From Acanthochromis polyacanthus (Eukaryota > Chordata > Actinopteri > Pomacentridae), in the NCBI RefSeq assembly GCF_021347895.1, contig NC_067117.1, forward strand, positions 35,532,067 to 35,596,066: a stretch of DNA of 64,000 bases, given 5' to 3'. The notes below the pieces were generated by a model. It worked only from the letters and a program-made list of their open reading frames with translations. It ran no database searches and was not told the DNA's origin. The position numbers and the translations under genes were made by a program. This document shows positions 22,701 through 35,049 of the stretch, one piece after another (the first letter of the stretch is position 1; each line of letters opens with the position of its first letter).

Positions 22701-23836
22701 TAAAGGTATAGCATCTGATTTAAAATCCTTCTTCTGACATATAAAGCTCTTAATAACCAATCTCCATCATATCTTAAAGATCTGATAGTACCTTATTATC
22801 CTAGTAGAACTCTTCGCTCTCAAGCTGCAGGCTTACTTGTTGTTCCTAGAATTTCTAAAAGTAGAACGGGAGGCAGAGCCTTCAGTTATCAGGCGCCTCT
22901 CCTGTGGAACCTGCTCCCAGTTTGGGTTCGGGAGGCAGACACCCTCTCTATTTTTAAGACCAGGCTTAAAACGTTCCTTTTTGACAAATCTTATAGTTGG
23001 GGCTGACTGGGTGACCCACAGGGGTTCGGCTTGTGTCTTCATTGCACAGCTGACTCCTTCTTGGACGTCCCTTCGTTCTGCCTCTAGTCATGCTGCTATA
23101 GGCCTAGGCTGCTGGGGGACTTCTCTTGACGCACTGAGCCCTTCTCTATCTACCTTTACATTTAATATGTATACCGTTATTGCAGTACATTCACTCTGTT
23201 TCCCCCTGTGCTATTTCTCCGAGTGTCCCTGGTCCCAGAGCTGGATGCTTCAGATCTGCGGTTGATGTTCCACCAGCTGGTCCAGTCTCCACCATGTCCA
23301 CTGTGGGATGCTGTTGCTGACCTTCCTCCAGCCCTCTGCTTCCAACTCCCTTTTTCCACCAGTCAACTCTGCATTGCCTTCACTATACTGTTATGCTAAC
23401 TTACATACTGTTTGAATTTTACTGCTAGCTATATATGGAGTATGTTTAATGTCAGAGCCGTACATCATAAGAGTAAATTATGAGTCAGTTTTCAATGTTA
23501 GCTTATACTTTGTCTGTGTCACATATCCTGTCATGCATGTATCCAAATGTGTGTTGTGTTTTCCTTGCTTTCCCACCCCTCCCTCTTCTCCCATCCCTCC
23601 CCCTTGCCCTCTTCTGTCCTTCTCAACCCGCCCGGCCAGCAGGCAGATGGGTCCCCCCTATATAGAGCCGGGTTCTGCTCGAGGTTTCTTCCCTGTTAAA
23701 AGGGTGTTTTTCCTTGCCACTGTCGCCTTTGGGCTTGCTCTGGGGGTCAGGCATTTGGGTTCTGTAAAGCGTCTTGAGACGAGTTGACTGTAATTGACGC
23801 TATATAAATAAAATTGAATTGAATTGAATTGAATTG
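22701..23836 (+). mobile_element. 5'-truncated L2-like LINE with (TTGAA)n tail
   Basis: The insert carries the last part of a LINE reverse transcriptase frame and then a long 3'UTR. The UTR contains phrases I recognise from teleost L2-like elements: CTCGAGGTTTCTTCCCTGTT, GTTTTTCCTTGCCACTGTCG, AAGCGTCTTGAGACGAGTTG and GCTATATAAATAAAATTGAA. It ends in a five-base tandem tail at 23812-23836. Such short-repeat tails are typical of the L2 and related clades. The 5' part is missing. No clear target-site duplication was found. Confidence 0.9.
22719..23006 (+). pseudogene. L2-like LINE reverse transcriptase C-terminal fragment
   Basis: Without a start codon, the plus strand stays open for 95 codons to TGA at 23004. 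Recognisable blocks are ILLLTYKALNNQSPSYLKDL, TLRSQAAGLLVVPR, GGRAFSYQAPLLWNLLP and FKTRLKTFLF. This is the conserved C-terminus found after the reverse transcriptase domain in L2, Rex1 and related fish LINEs. The catalytic part is absent. The intact frame suggests this copy is younger than the remnant at 29.4-30.4 kb. Confidence 0.88.
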
Positions 23837-24814
23837 ATTCTAGTTGAATCCAATCGAATTTTTGTGAAATTTACTGACTGGTCTGTTAGATGCCTGTTCT
23901 GTGTGTGCACTGAAACAATTCTGCTGTTTAAATAACCCTGGCTCTCCTTTACAGATGGGAAATTGAGAAAGTGTCTCAGACCAAACTATTCCGGTGTTTT
24001 CTATGAATGAGAAGATCCATGCAATGGCATGAATGGTGCAATAACACAGTGCATGAGGGAAACATACACAGGTCTGTTTCTAGGGTTTCAGAGGAAATTA
24101 CATTGACTTATGTGCATGACAAGGACCATGCACTAGTCATGCGGATAAAGGGGCTGCGGGAGAGAGAGGGATCCTAAATTGCACACATCATATGGTAACT
24201 CAAAAGATTCAGAATTTAATAGTAATAGCAATTTAAAAAGTAAATGATTAGGTCGGTACAACCAACAGGTATTTTTGTTATCAATCAGTCTGTTTTCTTC
24301 ATGAATCATCTGGTCTGCAAAACATCACTGAACACAGTCCCCTAAAGGTGGGAGGGAGACATCTTTTAAAAAGTTTCCTGCCATACACAAAATACATACT
24401 TATACTTATGAAAACACTTAAATGATTGTTTTTCTAAATTGCTTTTGAATAATCTTCTGTCAGTTGTCTCAACAAACTAACTGATTGTGTCGGCTTTAAA
24501 TGCAAACCCTATATTTGTACTAACATATGCTGAGGAAGTTTGCTTTTTCCCCACCATGGAGGTGGAGCAGAGTTATGTACTGTGCTCTCTGAGTGCTTTT
24601 CTGGGTTGTAAAAAGTGATCTTCTCAGATGCATCAAACACCACAGGTACAGAATGAAGGTGTGAGAGACTCGGGTGGTCACTTGGCAAAGTGAAGCGGGG
24701 ACAAATCCATCAAATTTCAACAGTAATACTTCTGAAAGAAAATAGAGATAAAATCTTGGACCACCAGAAGGGAATCGTTGTGACAGACTGTGGAGCAGCC
24801 TACTCACATACACT
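23837..24814. other. Intronic sequence with faint repeat traces
   Basis: No exon was recognised. 24060-24130 (TTTCTAGGGTTTCAGAGGAA...) resembles 24815-24860. 24006-24057 resembles 26036-26086. 24545-24620 contains CTCTGAGTGCTTTTCT, which is also present at the end of the repeat at 41.6 kb. Confidence 0.45.
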
Positions 24815-25038
24815 GTTGTGTTTGTAGGGTTTCAAAAGACATTACATTGGCCTACGCTCATTTCCTGGAATCTTACTCTAAACATAGATAACTACTTGGC
24901 CAAACCTGACTGTATCTTAACCTCATCTTAACTTAAGCTTTAAATATGTACGTTATGGGGACTTGTTGTAGTTCATATGCAAACAGTCCTCGCAACATGA
25001 CTATCGCAAACAGACACACACACACACAGACACACACA

Positions 25039-25128
<90 letters not shown>
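24815..25128 (+). repeat. (CA)n-associated repeat and microsatellite
   Basis: A degraded unit, with GGGTTTCAAAAGACATTACA near its start and TATGGGGACTTGTTGTAG near its end, leads into a (CA)n array at 25011-25128 with two early CAGA interruptions. It resembles the units at 12.9-13.8 kb in being a GGGGAC-containing segment next to (CA)n. Confidence 0.7.
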
Positions 25129-25129
<1 letters not shown>

Positions 25130-25614
25130 CCAAGGCTCCCACAGAGTCAGTACAACCATCTCTGATCTCTCTTCTCCAGCACTGACTAATGAGCTCATGA
25201 TGAGAGATTTACCGGATCTCAGCTTGTCTTTTTACAGCACAGAAATCAGGGAAGAACCCCCAAAGAGGGAATTTTTCATCCTCACAAACAATACCGAAGA
25301 AAAAAGTGCAGGAGAAAAAGCTCAATCCTCCAGTGATGTCATGCTGCAAAATCAAATCTAATATCAAGGTAGGATATTTTTCACAAACCAGCAGGTTTTC
25401 TATATTTAAGCTGGTGGAGATGCAGCAGTGGGAATATGACAACGCTATTGTTATCCCTGCTATATTTTAATGAGTGCCCCACTGCCTGTGTAATCAGCCC
25501 TTTAATCTGCCCCACAACATTTACGAAGCAAAATTTAAAACACTTAATTTGTGAAGAAGCTCAGCCGGGTTCCTCCTTGGAGGGCCCGGTTTTGCCACGT
25601 CTTGCTGCTTGAAG

Positions 25615-25616
<2 letters not shown>

Positions 25617-25707
<91 letters not shown>
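25617..25707 (+). repeat. (CA)n microsatellite
   Basis: A pure CA dinucleotide run of about 45 units. The open frames of repeated Cys-Val or Thr-His across it are artefacts. Confidence 0.97.
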
Positions 25708-25711
<4 letters not shown>

Positions 25712-28700
25712 TCTCCCATTCTTCCATTCATTCTTCCTTAATCATTTCTCTTCATGGATCATCCCTCGCTGTGCCCGGAGGCCTATGGCATCTTTATAAT
25801 CTGATCCTCTATCACTCCGCGGCTGGTCTGTCTGTGTGAGGGGATGCTGGAGCCTGATTGATTGGAATTACTTGAACATTTTGTATTCAAAAATATCTCT
25901 GCTGAGACAAATTAGCTGTATCCTTGTAAAGGCAAAAAATAAAAAATAAAAATCAACAAGACTACAGTTACCCAGTAAATAATAGGCTATCCCTTCCAGG
26001 GCTGTTTAAGAGAGGAGTGTGAAACAAATGGAGAGAGAATGAACAGATCTGCAGTGGTATGAATGGTGCACTAACACAGTGTATGAGCAAAACCGTTTAG
26101 TTTCAGATTGACTTTGGTTCGTCAATGTGTATAAAATATCAGAAATTAGAAACAAACTCGAAATTAGAATTTCACATAGTCTGAGGATGCATCGTCTCAT
26201 CATGTGTTTTGTCCAATCAATAGTCTAAAGCCCAAAAACAAGCAGCTGGCAATGCTACAAAACAGAGACAATCAAAACAGTCCCACAACTGCAATAAGTC
26301 GATGTTTGCATCTTCAATTGCTAAACAACCTAAATAAAAAATTCATTATCAAAGTAGTCGTACATTTGTTTGTTGATCAACTAAATAATCCACTTAACCA
26401 ATTAACGAGCTCCATCTCAGGACATGAATATCAGAAAACATAATGATTCTCTGGGTTTTTACAATTCTTGGCACTGACAAATGGTGTAAACGATGCAATT
26501 TCCTGATGTTTTTGAACTACTCATCTGGGATGTACCATTTTGTCAGTTAACTTAACCAAATCCAAGCTGAAACGCGTGATGCTTCATCAAAATCATGTCA
26601 TGCAACATGTGTCAATTTAAAAAAAATGAGCTAAAATTGATCTAAAAAAATGCTCAAGTACACAGAAGCATCATGACTACACTGAAAGCAGGTGGCATCA
26701 GTTAATCTCACATAGTTTTCATGTATTTCACCAGCTTTAACAGCAGTAAAAGTCTATGACTGAATCCAGATGAGACGTGTTACTGATCTTTGCCATTCCC
26801 AGTGACAGCTGGTGACAGAGGCAGCAGGCTGCTTTGGTGAAGGTGGAGACGCCCTCCTCCTTACACCCCTTGTCAAGGCTTGTACAAGAAGAACAGGTGA
26901 GCGCAGAGGAAAAGGGGAAGGTTCGGCAGCTGGGGTCCTAGCAGTCTTTTCAGGCATTCATTATTTAGCCCGTCTAAAAATACATCAGAGGCTGCCTCTC
27001 TTCCAGCACATGGTGCATCTGAATTTCACAGCATCCTGCTCTCAGCCGCTCAATCTGATCTGAGGAGCTGCTTGATCTACTGTACATCAAGGTAACGCAT
27101 GTGCACGCAGATACACACACAAAAAGAATCACATATGCACAAAGAGGCATGAACAAATTTGATCAAAACAGCAAATAAAAGAAAGAGAGAAAAACTCATA
27201 GACTGACATGTTTACAGTATAGTACAGGCATGTATTTATAAAAGTAGATTTAATTATGCATCAGTTAGCATTCAATCATACACGGAGTTGAATCCTTGAA
27301 ACACATTTAAAAGCACAGTTAGCTGTCTAAGACAGCTAATTTACACCATCTACACAGAATTGTGACATTAATTTGTACACAAGCAAGGTAAACACCTTAA
27401 CAGAATTAGCTAAGTGAACCAGATATGCCTCACAGGCAGTGTTCTCCTAACACCTTGTATCCCTGATGAATCTCACATAATGCCTCCTGTTAAAAAGTGC
27501 TCTGTGTCTTGGGCTTGTAATGTTAGACACAGTCCATGAAATCAAACATCTAACAGGTCACAGATTGGACAGCGCTCACTGTTAATTGCATTGGGGAGAG
27601 AATGTCAACTTAATTATTTCAGCCGGAGCTGGAAATGATGCCTTGCAAATCTATTAGACACGTATGCGATGCAAGTCATGTACTGAATCTCACAAGTCAA
27701 TAAGCAGAGAGTCCAGCAGAATGGATGGGCACGCCGAATAGGCCAGCTGTGATTTAGACGTCCACGGTAAAATGGTAAAACATTAAATCTGGGCTAATTA
27801 AGGCTGGTGTTATGTGTGCTCCTATACTGAGTCGAGGCTTGCTCACACATTTTAGAACAATGTATCCTTCAAAAAATGTATTTTATCCAACCATTGATAA
27901 ACAATAGAGAAATATCGGCCTGCATCTCACATGGATATTATTTGATTTTTCTGCTTTTTGGTTTCTGTTTCTGCCATTTAATGTACAAAATGTAAAAAAA
28001 ATGAAAGTCCAATTGCTTTTTTTGTATGAGCAACAGTCCAAAACAAGAATATACAGTTTACATTAATACAAACCATCACAAATATGCTAATCATAATAAA
28101 AATAATCATAATAAGGCTGGTATTTTTGTTGAAACAAAACATAGATTATCAAAATCACTGCACATTTTCTGTTGACTACCTCTTTCAGCTTTGCATTAGT
28201 AGAACACGGAAAATTGCTCATTCTTAAAAGCTTCAGTAAGGACATATTTGGCATTTCTGTTAATTAGTGTTGATAAACACTGTTGTGCATGAATGTCTAA
28301 AAAAAAGTAAATACATACATAAGTCGTAATGATCTGCAAGGGAAATGATTTTGCACCAAATCTCGTTGACTGAAGTATTCCAATTATTCATAGAGAGAGA
28401 AGGGTAACTGGTTAGTGATTTTCAGTTTTCTCCAATTGAACCAGCTCTGTGTTTGAGGGAAGTAAACAGATCAATTCTGCGTTAAAGTGCTTCATGGAAG
28501 AGGCCCCCCTCCCCTTAAAAGCACAAATTACAATCCACCTCACAAACACACTACCGATGCAAAAACTCTGACGATCCTGGCTCGATGGGATGCAAATCAA
28601 CATATAACATCTTTCTGTGCAGGAGCACAAGTGTATCATCCTAAGCTACAACTTGCATGTATACACAGATTTCATGGAGAGGCTCGAGAATGCATACCTA

Positions 28701-29379
28701 AGAGGAAATCCTGATAGATACATTTATCACAGAACTCAGCACTATTCAGTATAAAACACTTCACAACTATTGCAGCCATGCCCTAGTTACAAGCAGGGAC
28801 TGATGGGAACACAGCTTTGAGGGAGGTAAAGTATTGCCAAGGGAGAAGGGACCAGGAAAGGGAAAAGCAGACTACTTCAAAGAGTGAATGTGAGCCGGTG
28901 GCTCAAAGCATGCTGATTGTACGTGACGTGAAATCTACAGCAGGATCTTAGCAGCCTGACAGAGCAGATGGAGATGAGATTTTGTTTCATCACTGAAGGA
29001 TATATCTGATAAATATCAAACTTTGTGTGTAACATCTATGCCGTAACAAAAAAAAGTCTGTTGACACTGCCATTTCAGATTAAAATTAACCTTGTATGAT
29101 ATATGCAACAAAAAATGGATCATGAATGTTTCTTAATGTTTCTTAGTTACTATTTGCACTGCAACATGTGTAGTTTTCTGCCACAGAACTCAATGTATGA
29201 CATGTTCAGCGTTCAACATTTGTTACTTTCATCTCTCTACATTTTTCGTAATTCAGCAAAGGTAGAAATTTCAGCATGGGGCTAATAAATGAGTGACTGT
29301 TAACGTTAAACAATCATATCAAGTTCAAAGAGCCGCTTCAGGTTTGGATCCAGTTACAAGTTGGAAAATATCCAAATCC
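25708..29379. other. Intronic sequence, nothing recognised
   Basis: No exon, RNA gene or repeat family was recognised apart from a 50-base similarity between 26036-26086 and 24006-24057. AT-rich throughout. Confidence 0.5.
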
Positions 29380-30400
29380 ATTAAACCTGTAGGACCTGGT
29401 GTTTTTGGTTGATTGTGAAAAAAAATAGTAAAATACTGACATATCAGCCTCCATTAGAAGTGATCGTGTGTCCTCATTCTCTGCACCCGTCTCCTTTGGA
29501 GTACCACAGGACTTCTTTAATTTTTCTCTAAATGCTCCCGTCGGGGTCTCTTTTCAGAAAATAAATATGCTCTTGTCATTGTTATAAGATGCTGACATCC
29601 AGCTGTATTCTCCAATATCAATGTGTTTTATTGGAATGCCTTGAGTCTTAGATTGGTGTAGATCTAATTTGTAAAACAGGACTTCCCAGTTACTGTGTTG
29701 TGTATATATTTATTGTGAATATTCTATAGGTGATATAGCAACATACCTTCTCTTAAAAATTTGTGAATAAAGCAAACACAACCATCTGTTAGCCCTCCTC
29801 TGATTTGAACTGCTAAATGCCCTAGAAATTTCAACACTAAAATGAAAAGAGAGCAAAAAAAACCCCAGAAACTTCATCCTCCTAAATCCCTCCATCCTGT
29901 CAGCAAATGTCAAACCAGCTGATAAAACTTCAACATAGCTGGCGACAGTGACCTTTCTTTTAACAATCAAGTCATAGAGCTGGCCAGTCATGCTTCATCC
30001 AAATAAGGAGCATCAGGGGTGAGCCAAAAATCAATGTCACGCCTTGGACTAGTTCAAAACGCTGCTGTTTGGCTTCAAAGAATTCAAAGACACAAGATTA
30101 TGTAATTCTTTTCTAGCTTCTCTTTACTGGTTACCAGTCAGTTTAACTGATTACTTGGAAATCACTTTGTCGCTTAGCTTCCAGTTATAATGGTGAAATG
30201 ATGCAGTAGGACAGTCACACAGCAGCCTCAAATCCCTGGCCATGGCTCTTCAATACCCGGTTCAAAATTTGCTCTTAGGCACCTCCAGCTTAGGAACTCC
30301 CTCCCTGGCACCTGAAGCCTGCAGAGTCAGTAACATCTTTTAAACCACTGTTACTATTAACGATGATTGATTTCCTACATGTCCATTTTATTGTTGTTTT
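29380..30400 (+). pseudogene. Decayed LINE reverse transcriptase remnant (L2/Rex1-like)
   Basis: Fragments of a LINE reverse transcriptase can be read on the plus strand across frames. PVSFGVPQD near 29490-29515 corresponds to the VPQG motif. DADIQLYS near 29590-29613 is the catalytic YADDTQLY box with mutated residues. LVQNAA near 30050 and TRLCNSFLASLYWLPV near 30090-30140 are the conserved LASLHWLPV block downstream of the polymerase. A LRNSLPLAP segment near 30290-30315 corresponds to the element's C-terminus. The order is correct for one old element, but frames shift and stops abound. 29700-29990 does not align by eye and may hold an insertion or heavy decay. It is clearly older than the L2-like copy at 22.7-23.8 kb. 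Confidence 0.75.
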
Positions 30401-30900
30401 AAATAATGCAAAATGGAGTGTGCATTTCCTGGAATGCATTTGTTTTCTGTGGAACCTTCAATAAGTCAACAATGTGAGCTCAAAAACCCCCACATACATA
30501 CAGAACATTTTCAAACACAATTTCCCTCAGCTCCAGTTACTCAACATGGGTCCTGAACAACTGACCTGTGTTCAATATTATTTACTGTATGAGAGAATGC
30601 TGCTGTCTACTGACCTGAACATGTACGTGATGGAGCCATCTCCATCTCTGTCATCCATGAACAGAACATTTAGAGTTCTCAGATAGAAGATTTCTCAACA
30701 ACACAGATAAGTAAATATGTTCACATACTGTACACACTGCATTGTATAAGTGTTGTTATTTGACTCTGTTCACTATACAAGTCTGATAATATAAATCTAA
30801 TTTTAGCCACATCCCTGCTTCTAGAGGAAATGTCACCTAAAAACAGAGATGCATCTACATTGAATTTCAGGAGAGATGAATACATATTAAATACATATTA
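30401..30900. other. Intronic sequence, nothing recognised
   Basis: No exon or repeat family recognised. Confidence 0.5.
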
Positions 30901-30903
30901 GAT

Positions 30904-30999
<96 letters not shown>

Positions 31000-31025
31000 T
31001 CATACACATATATATGATTAACACA
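30901..31025 (+). repeat. (CA)n microsatellite between 10-bp direct repeats
   Basis: A CA run at about 30906-30998 and a short CATA/TATA stretch lie between two exact copies of GATTAACACA at 30901-30910 and 31016-31025. The left copy merges into the CA array. Confidence 0.9.
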
Positions 31026-33734
31026 TTTATTCTTCTGACCAATGCTAAGAGAGCCTTTATTAATTAGCTGATGTAGATGGAACTAATTACCATTGTCTTC
31101 TCCTAACAGATTAATTTCACAGTAAATTCTAAAGTAAAAATGTCAATAGGGCTATTTCCGGGACTTTTCCTTTTTCTATGAGAGTAAATGAAATAACTTT
31201 GAGCTTTGTACGGTTTGATGTGTCTTGTCAGAGAAAACAGAGCTTTTTAAAATGTCACCTTGGGCTAAGAATTACTGAGTACTTTTCAGTATTTTATGAC
31301 ATTTTAAGTACTTTGGCTCAACAGCTGTTGCTTTAAACATGCTACATAAATAACAGTGAATTGGCTTTATGGGTTTTACAATAGATAATAAAAGGATTTG
31401 GTTGTAATTATAATACAGTACAATAATATCACAAGTTGAAAGGAATTAACTATTGACTACAGTTTAATTTTAATGTATTAAGTGCTTCTATACTTTAACT
31501 AAAGTAATTTTCAATTAAGATGGTTTGTCAGTGTGGTATTTCCTCCTTTACTTAATTAAAGGTTCTAAATATTTCTTCCGCCATTGCTAGTACAAAACAA
31601 ATGGGCACACACACTTCAGACTGATAAATAAGCTGTCTTGGATCAGGAAATACAGGCTCTGAGAGGAGCAGAAACTAGCCAGAGGTGGATATAACCTCCC
31701 TCTAAATCAACAGCAAGGCAGGCAAATCCAGTTATTCACTTCGGCTTTCCGCTCCTTCAACAAGAGCTGTGCGGCACACTCTCCTGTCCAGCTCTGCAAC
31801 AGACAACAGACCATTTATCTCAACTCTCTCATTCTGTCAGCTCCAGGGACACATGCAGGCATGTTCATTCACCCACCTACGTACACAAGTGCACACGCAC
31901 AGCTCTTGATTCCATCTATGTAAGCACAATGCAAGCATGCATTAGGAGCGATGAGTAAAAAAAGAAAAAGAAATGCAATTTTCCTCTTTACAAGTAGCGC
32001 TTGAGTGATCTACTCATTGCCTGCAGGGCCAGCAGTTCGACACAGACGTACCTTAGCACAGCTCCCTATGGCAATGAGAGAGAGTGTGTGTTCGTGTGTG
32101 CGTGTATTACACATGTTGTGGGGTCATTATTTTGTTTACACAGTCACACTGTTTTGACTCATATCACATGTAAATCCTTAAAATTTCGTGCTGGGTTTAG
32201 GTTAACGGTATGGGAATGTTCAGGGTTAGCTAAGTAGCGGTTATGCGTGAGTTTATAATAAGTCTCCCGAAAATAATGATAAGTTAACGCAATGTCCTCT
32301 GAAGTCACGGAAACACAACTGTGCAGTGTGAATGAACAATACATGTGTGCAATACGTGTGTCTGCATGCACTTGTCCGTGGAAGGGCCAGATGGGTGAGA
32401 GAGAAGCACAGAGCCAAATAAAAAAGGATGATAGTGGAAAAGAGTAGAACAGGAAGAGAGGAAATGGGGAGAGAGGGCACTTGGAGCGGAAATGCTTCAG
32501 TGCCTCTGCGGCCTGCCACCTCGTATCACAGAGCATCCGCTGACAGATGAATGCAGGAGAGCCCAATAATAGAAATACTCGGGAATAAATGTCTGGCTAA
32601 ATGGGAGGAGCTCCTGCTTTGCGAGTTGATGCGTAAGTATGACAGAGGGTAGCCAGGAGTCAGCCATCTCCTCAACAGATACCCATCTTATGAGCTAATG
32701 AAAGCACGTAGTGCCAAGTAAAAACCAGCATGATTTATCTCAGACTGGTTAGCTTTTTGGTTCCACAGTTCATGCTTTGATACTGTTACCATAGAAACTT
32801 GAGCCTAGACTTAATATCCAAGATGGCTAATTTTATCACTCTTTTCTTTTACTTTGCTTCTGCTTTGTTTCTAAATGTTTGCTGATGGAAGTGGCAAGGG
32901 TCATAAGCAGTGTTTCTTATATGTGGACATCTGATGTGACAGCAGCTGACGTGGCCACATTACCAAAGTGCCTTTGACCGGCAACAGCATGTTCCAGTTA
33001 ATGATGTTAACAAGTCCCCTTTCTGATAGTGCTTCTTATTTAGTTAGTGTGAAATACCAAATGGGCTGACAAGGCCCACGGGCTAACGGGGTTTGGTGTC
33101 CTACAAGCTACAGCCTTTTGATCACCAAATAACTCAATGTTTTTTCACTCCCAAGCATTCATAGTGTTATTTTTAAAATTACCTGCCTCAAGCATGAACA
33201 TAATTTCTTACATTGCATTCTAAACAGAGAATGTTGCCTTCTGTTCCCAGCTTTACAAATAAAGTCTTTCACAGAAAATCCCCTCCCTGATAAATACCTA
33301 GTTTAACGTAATCATCCATCCCGAGGTACTCATCAGAAATGAGGGACATTTTATTAAGTAGGTAGTCTACAGTTGGACAAGCACTGTGCCTAATTATCTT
33401 GCGTTAAAATTAGTGAAGTGCTTTAAATCTGTTTGATGGTAGATTGGTTCTGCTCTAAAGGTGTCATGCAGAGTTTTCGTGTAAACAAACCTCGGCTATG
33501 TTTCTAATGAATGTTTTAGATCAAAAGACACAACGCATTTCCTTGAGGCCTAACCAATATGCTAGGTGCATTTCCGTCTTCAGAAATCATTTGCAAACCA
33601 CATTTTTACTTAATGCATTAAAACTGCATTGCTTACCACCCTATTAGCTTGTTGGAGTTTTCTTCTCCAATGTTATGTTATTGGCAAATTGCCACATATT
33701 TTCAGCATCCAGGCCATCTGTATCTCAATGAAAT
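31026..33734. other. Intronic sequence with one degraded GT-type unit
   Basis: No exon was recognised. 32070-32320 is a degraded unit of the (GT)n-associated family described at 46.1 and 51.9 kb. The rest shows no recognisable feature. Confidence 0.5.
32070..32320 (+). repeat. Degraded (GT)n-associated unit
   Basis: It begins in GTGTGTTCGTGTGTGCGTGT and continues with ATGTTGTGGGGTCATTA, a TTTAGGTTAACGG stretch, CGCAATGTCCTCTGAAGTCA and GGAAACACAACTGTG. The same order of motifs recurs at 46.1 and 51.9 kb, defining a dispersed family. Confidence 0.65.
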
Positions 33735-34084
33735 ATTGTTCAAAAGTTTGGGGTCACCCAGGCAATTTTATGTTTTCCATGAAAACTCATTTTTATTCAT
33801 GTGCAAACATAATTGCGCAAGTGTTTTCTAATCATGAGTTACGCTTCCAATAGCATTAGCTAACACAATGTAGCATTAGAATACAGGAGTGATGGTTGCT
33901 GGAAATAGGCCTCTGTGCCCCTATGCAGATATTCCACTAAAAAAAAATCAGTCACTTCCAGCTACATAACAATTTCTAGACTGTATTTCTGACTAATTTA
34001 ATGTTATATTCATTGAAAAAGCTACTTTTATTTGAAAAAAAGGACATTCTTACAAGTGACCCCAAACTTTTGATCAGTAGTGTA
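33735..34084 (-). mobile_element. Tc1-type MITE, full length
   Basis: Inverted ends are GTTCAAAAGTTTGGGGTCAC at the left and GTGACCCCAAACTTTTGATC at the right. It lies in the opposite orientation to the copies at 10731 and 18351, with TAGCTAACACAATGTAGCAT internally. It is the left part of a block duplicated at 37.2 kb. Confidence 0.9.
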
Positions 34085-34475
34085 TACATTTTTTGTAGGG
34101 TTTTAATCCCTAATATATAAAATACTTGAGCAAAATCACACCATAAATAACACTACAGGGTCCTAGTCCCATTATTCAGATGTGTTTTGGTAATTTCATA
34201 ACACAAATCATAATTGTGACTTGATTTGATTTTCTTTCAAGTACAAAAATGCACATGACCCTGAGATGTGTTGTATGGATCAGTCAGTCACTTTGTCAAT
34301 TTTCAATTTACAGAACCATGGCTTTGTATGAAAACCGGATGTTTTTTTTAAAGCACACAGTCAGACAGGATATCTAGTGGACTGTAGAGAGAGACATTCA
34401 CCATATTTGACAAAAAAAAAAAAAAGAGTTCGGATTTAGAATTTCTTTCTCTACATTTCAACTGCTCCATGGTAC

Positions 34476-35049
34476 TAGCCTAGCCGCGCTAGACAACCCA
34501 CGGCAACGAATTTAATTCTCTGCCAGGGCGGGTCTAGTTACCCTCAGTAAGCCTCGAGGTTGGATGCTCCTAAAACTGGCCGACGAATCACCATGAAGTG
34601 TAGAGTCAGAAGGCGGGCGTAACTAAGTGACGACAGAGGCGCCACGATTCTGACAGAAACAACCGGAAACAACTAGCCTAGCCGCGCTAGACAACCCACG
34701 GCAACGAATTTAATTCTCTGCCAGGGTCGACAACAAAAACGACAACAGTCGTTGAGCTCCATTAGCACCGACTCTGAATAATCTTTCTGTTAACATGTCT
34801 GTAATATACTTGAGCTTCACCCATTGACTGTATAAATAAGGCTTCACCGAACTACCGCATCCTCTAAATTCCAGTGCTCTAGGAACTATGTCAGCCTATT
34901 CGTTGCGCTGATTGGTTGTATACCTACCCAATTGCTGCAGAGTGATTTGAAAGACAACCTTTTAGCCCGCCTCCTTAGCCCGCCTCCCTCCCTGTCGAGA
35001 GTTCCTAGACCCTTGTGTCTTCAGACCTGGGTCTAGCACGGCTAGGCTA
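34476..35049 (+). mobile_element. TIR element with 9-bp TSD and repeated left end
   Basis: The ends TAGCCTAGCC and GGCTAGGCTA are perfect inverted repeats, extending imperfectly to about 17 bases. They are flanked by exact CCATGGTAC copies at 34467-34475 and 35050-35058. The first 50 or so bases recur at 34674, so the left terminus is present twice in tandem. The first 198 bases are almost identical to the end of the RecQ-like-helicase-containing fragment at 45654 downward, which suggests this is a non-autonomous relative of that element. No transposase is present. The TSD length would fit hAT, MULE or P-like groups; the superfamily is not assigned. Confidence 0.85.

Noticed and set aside
22837..23265. 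142-codon plus-strand frame starting MLFLEF
   Set aside because: It is the wrong frame of the L2-like LINE; the true reading frame runs 22719-23006 without an ATG.
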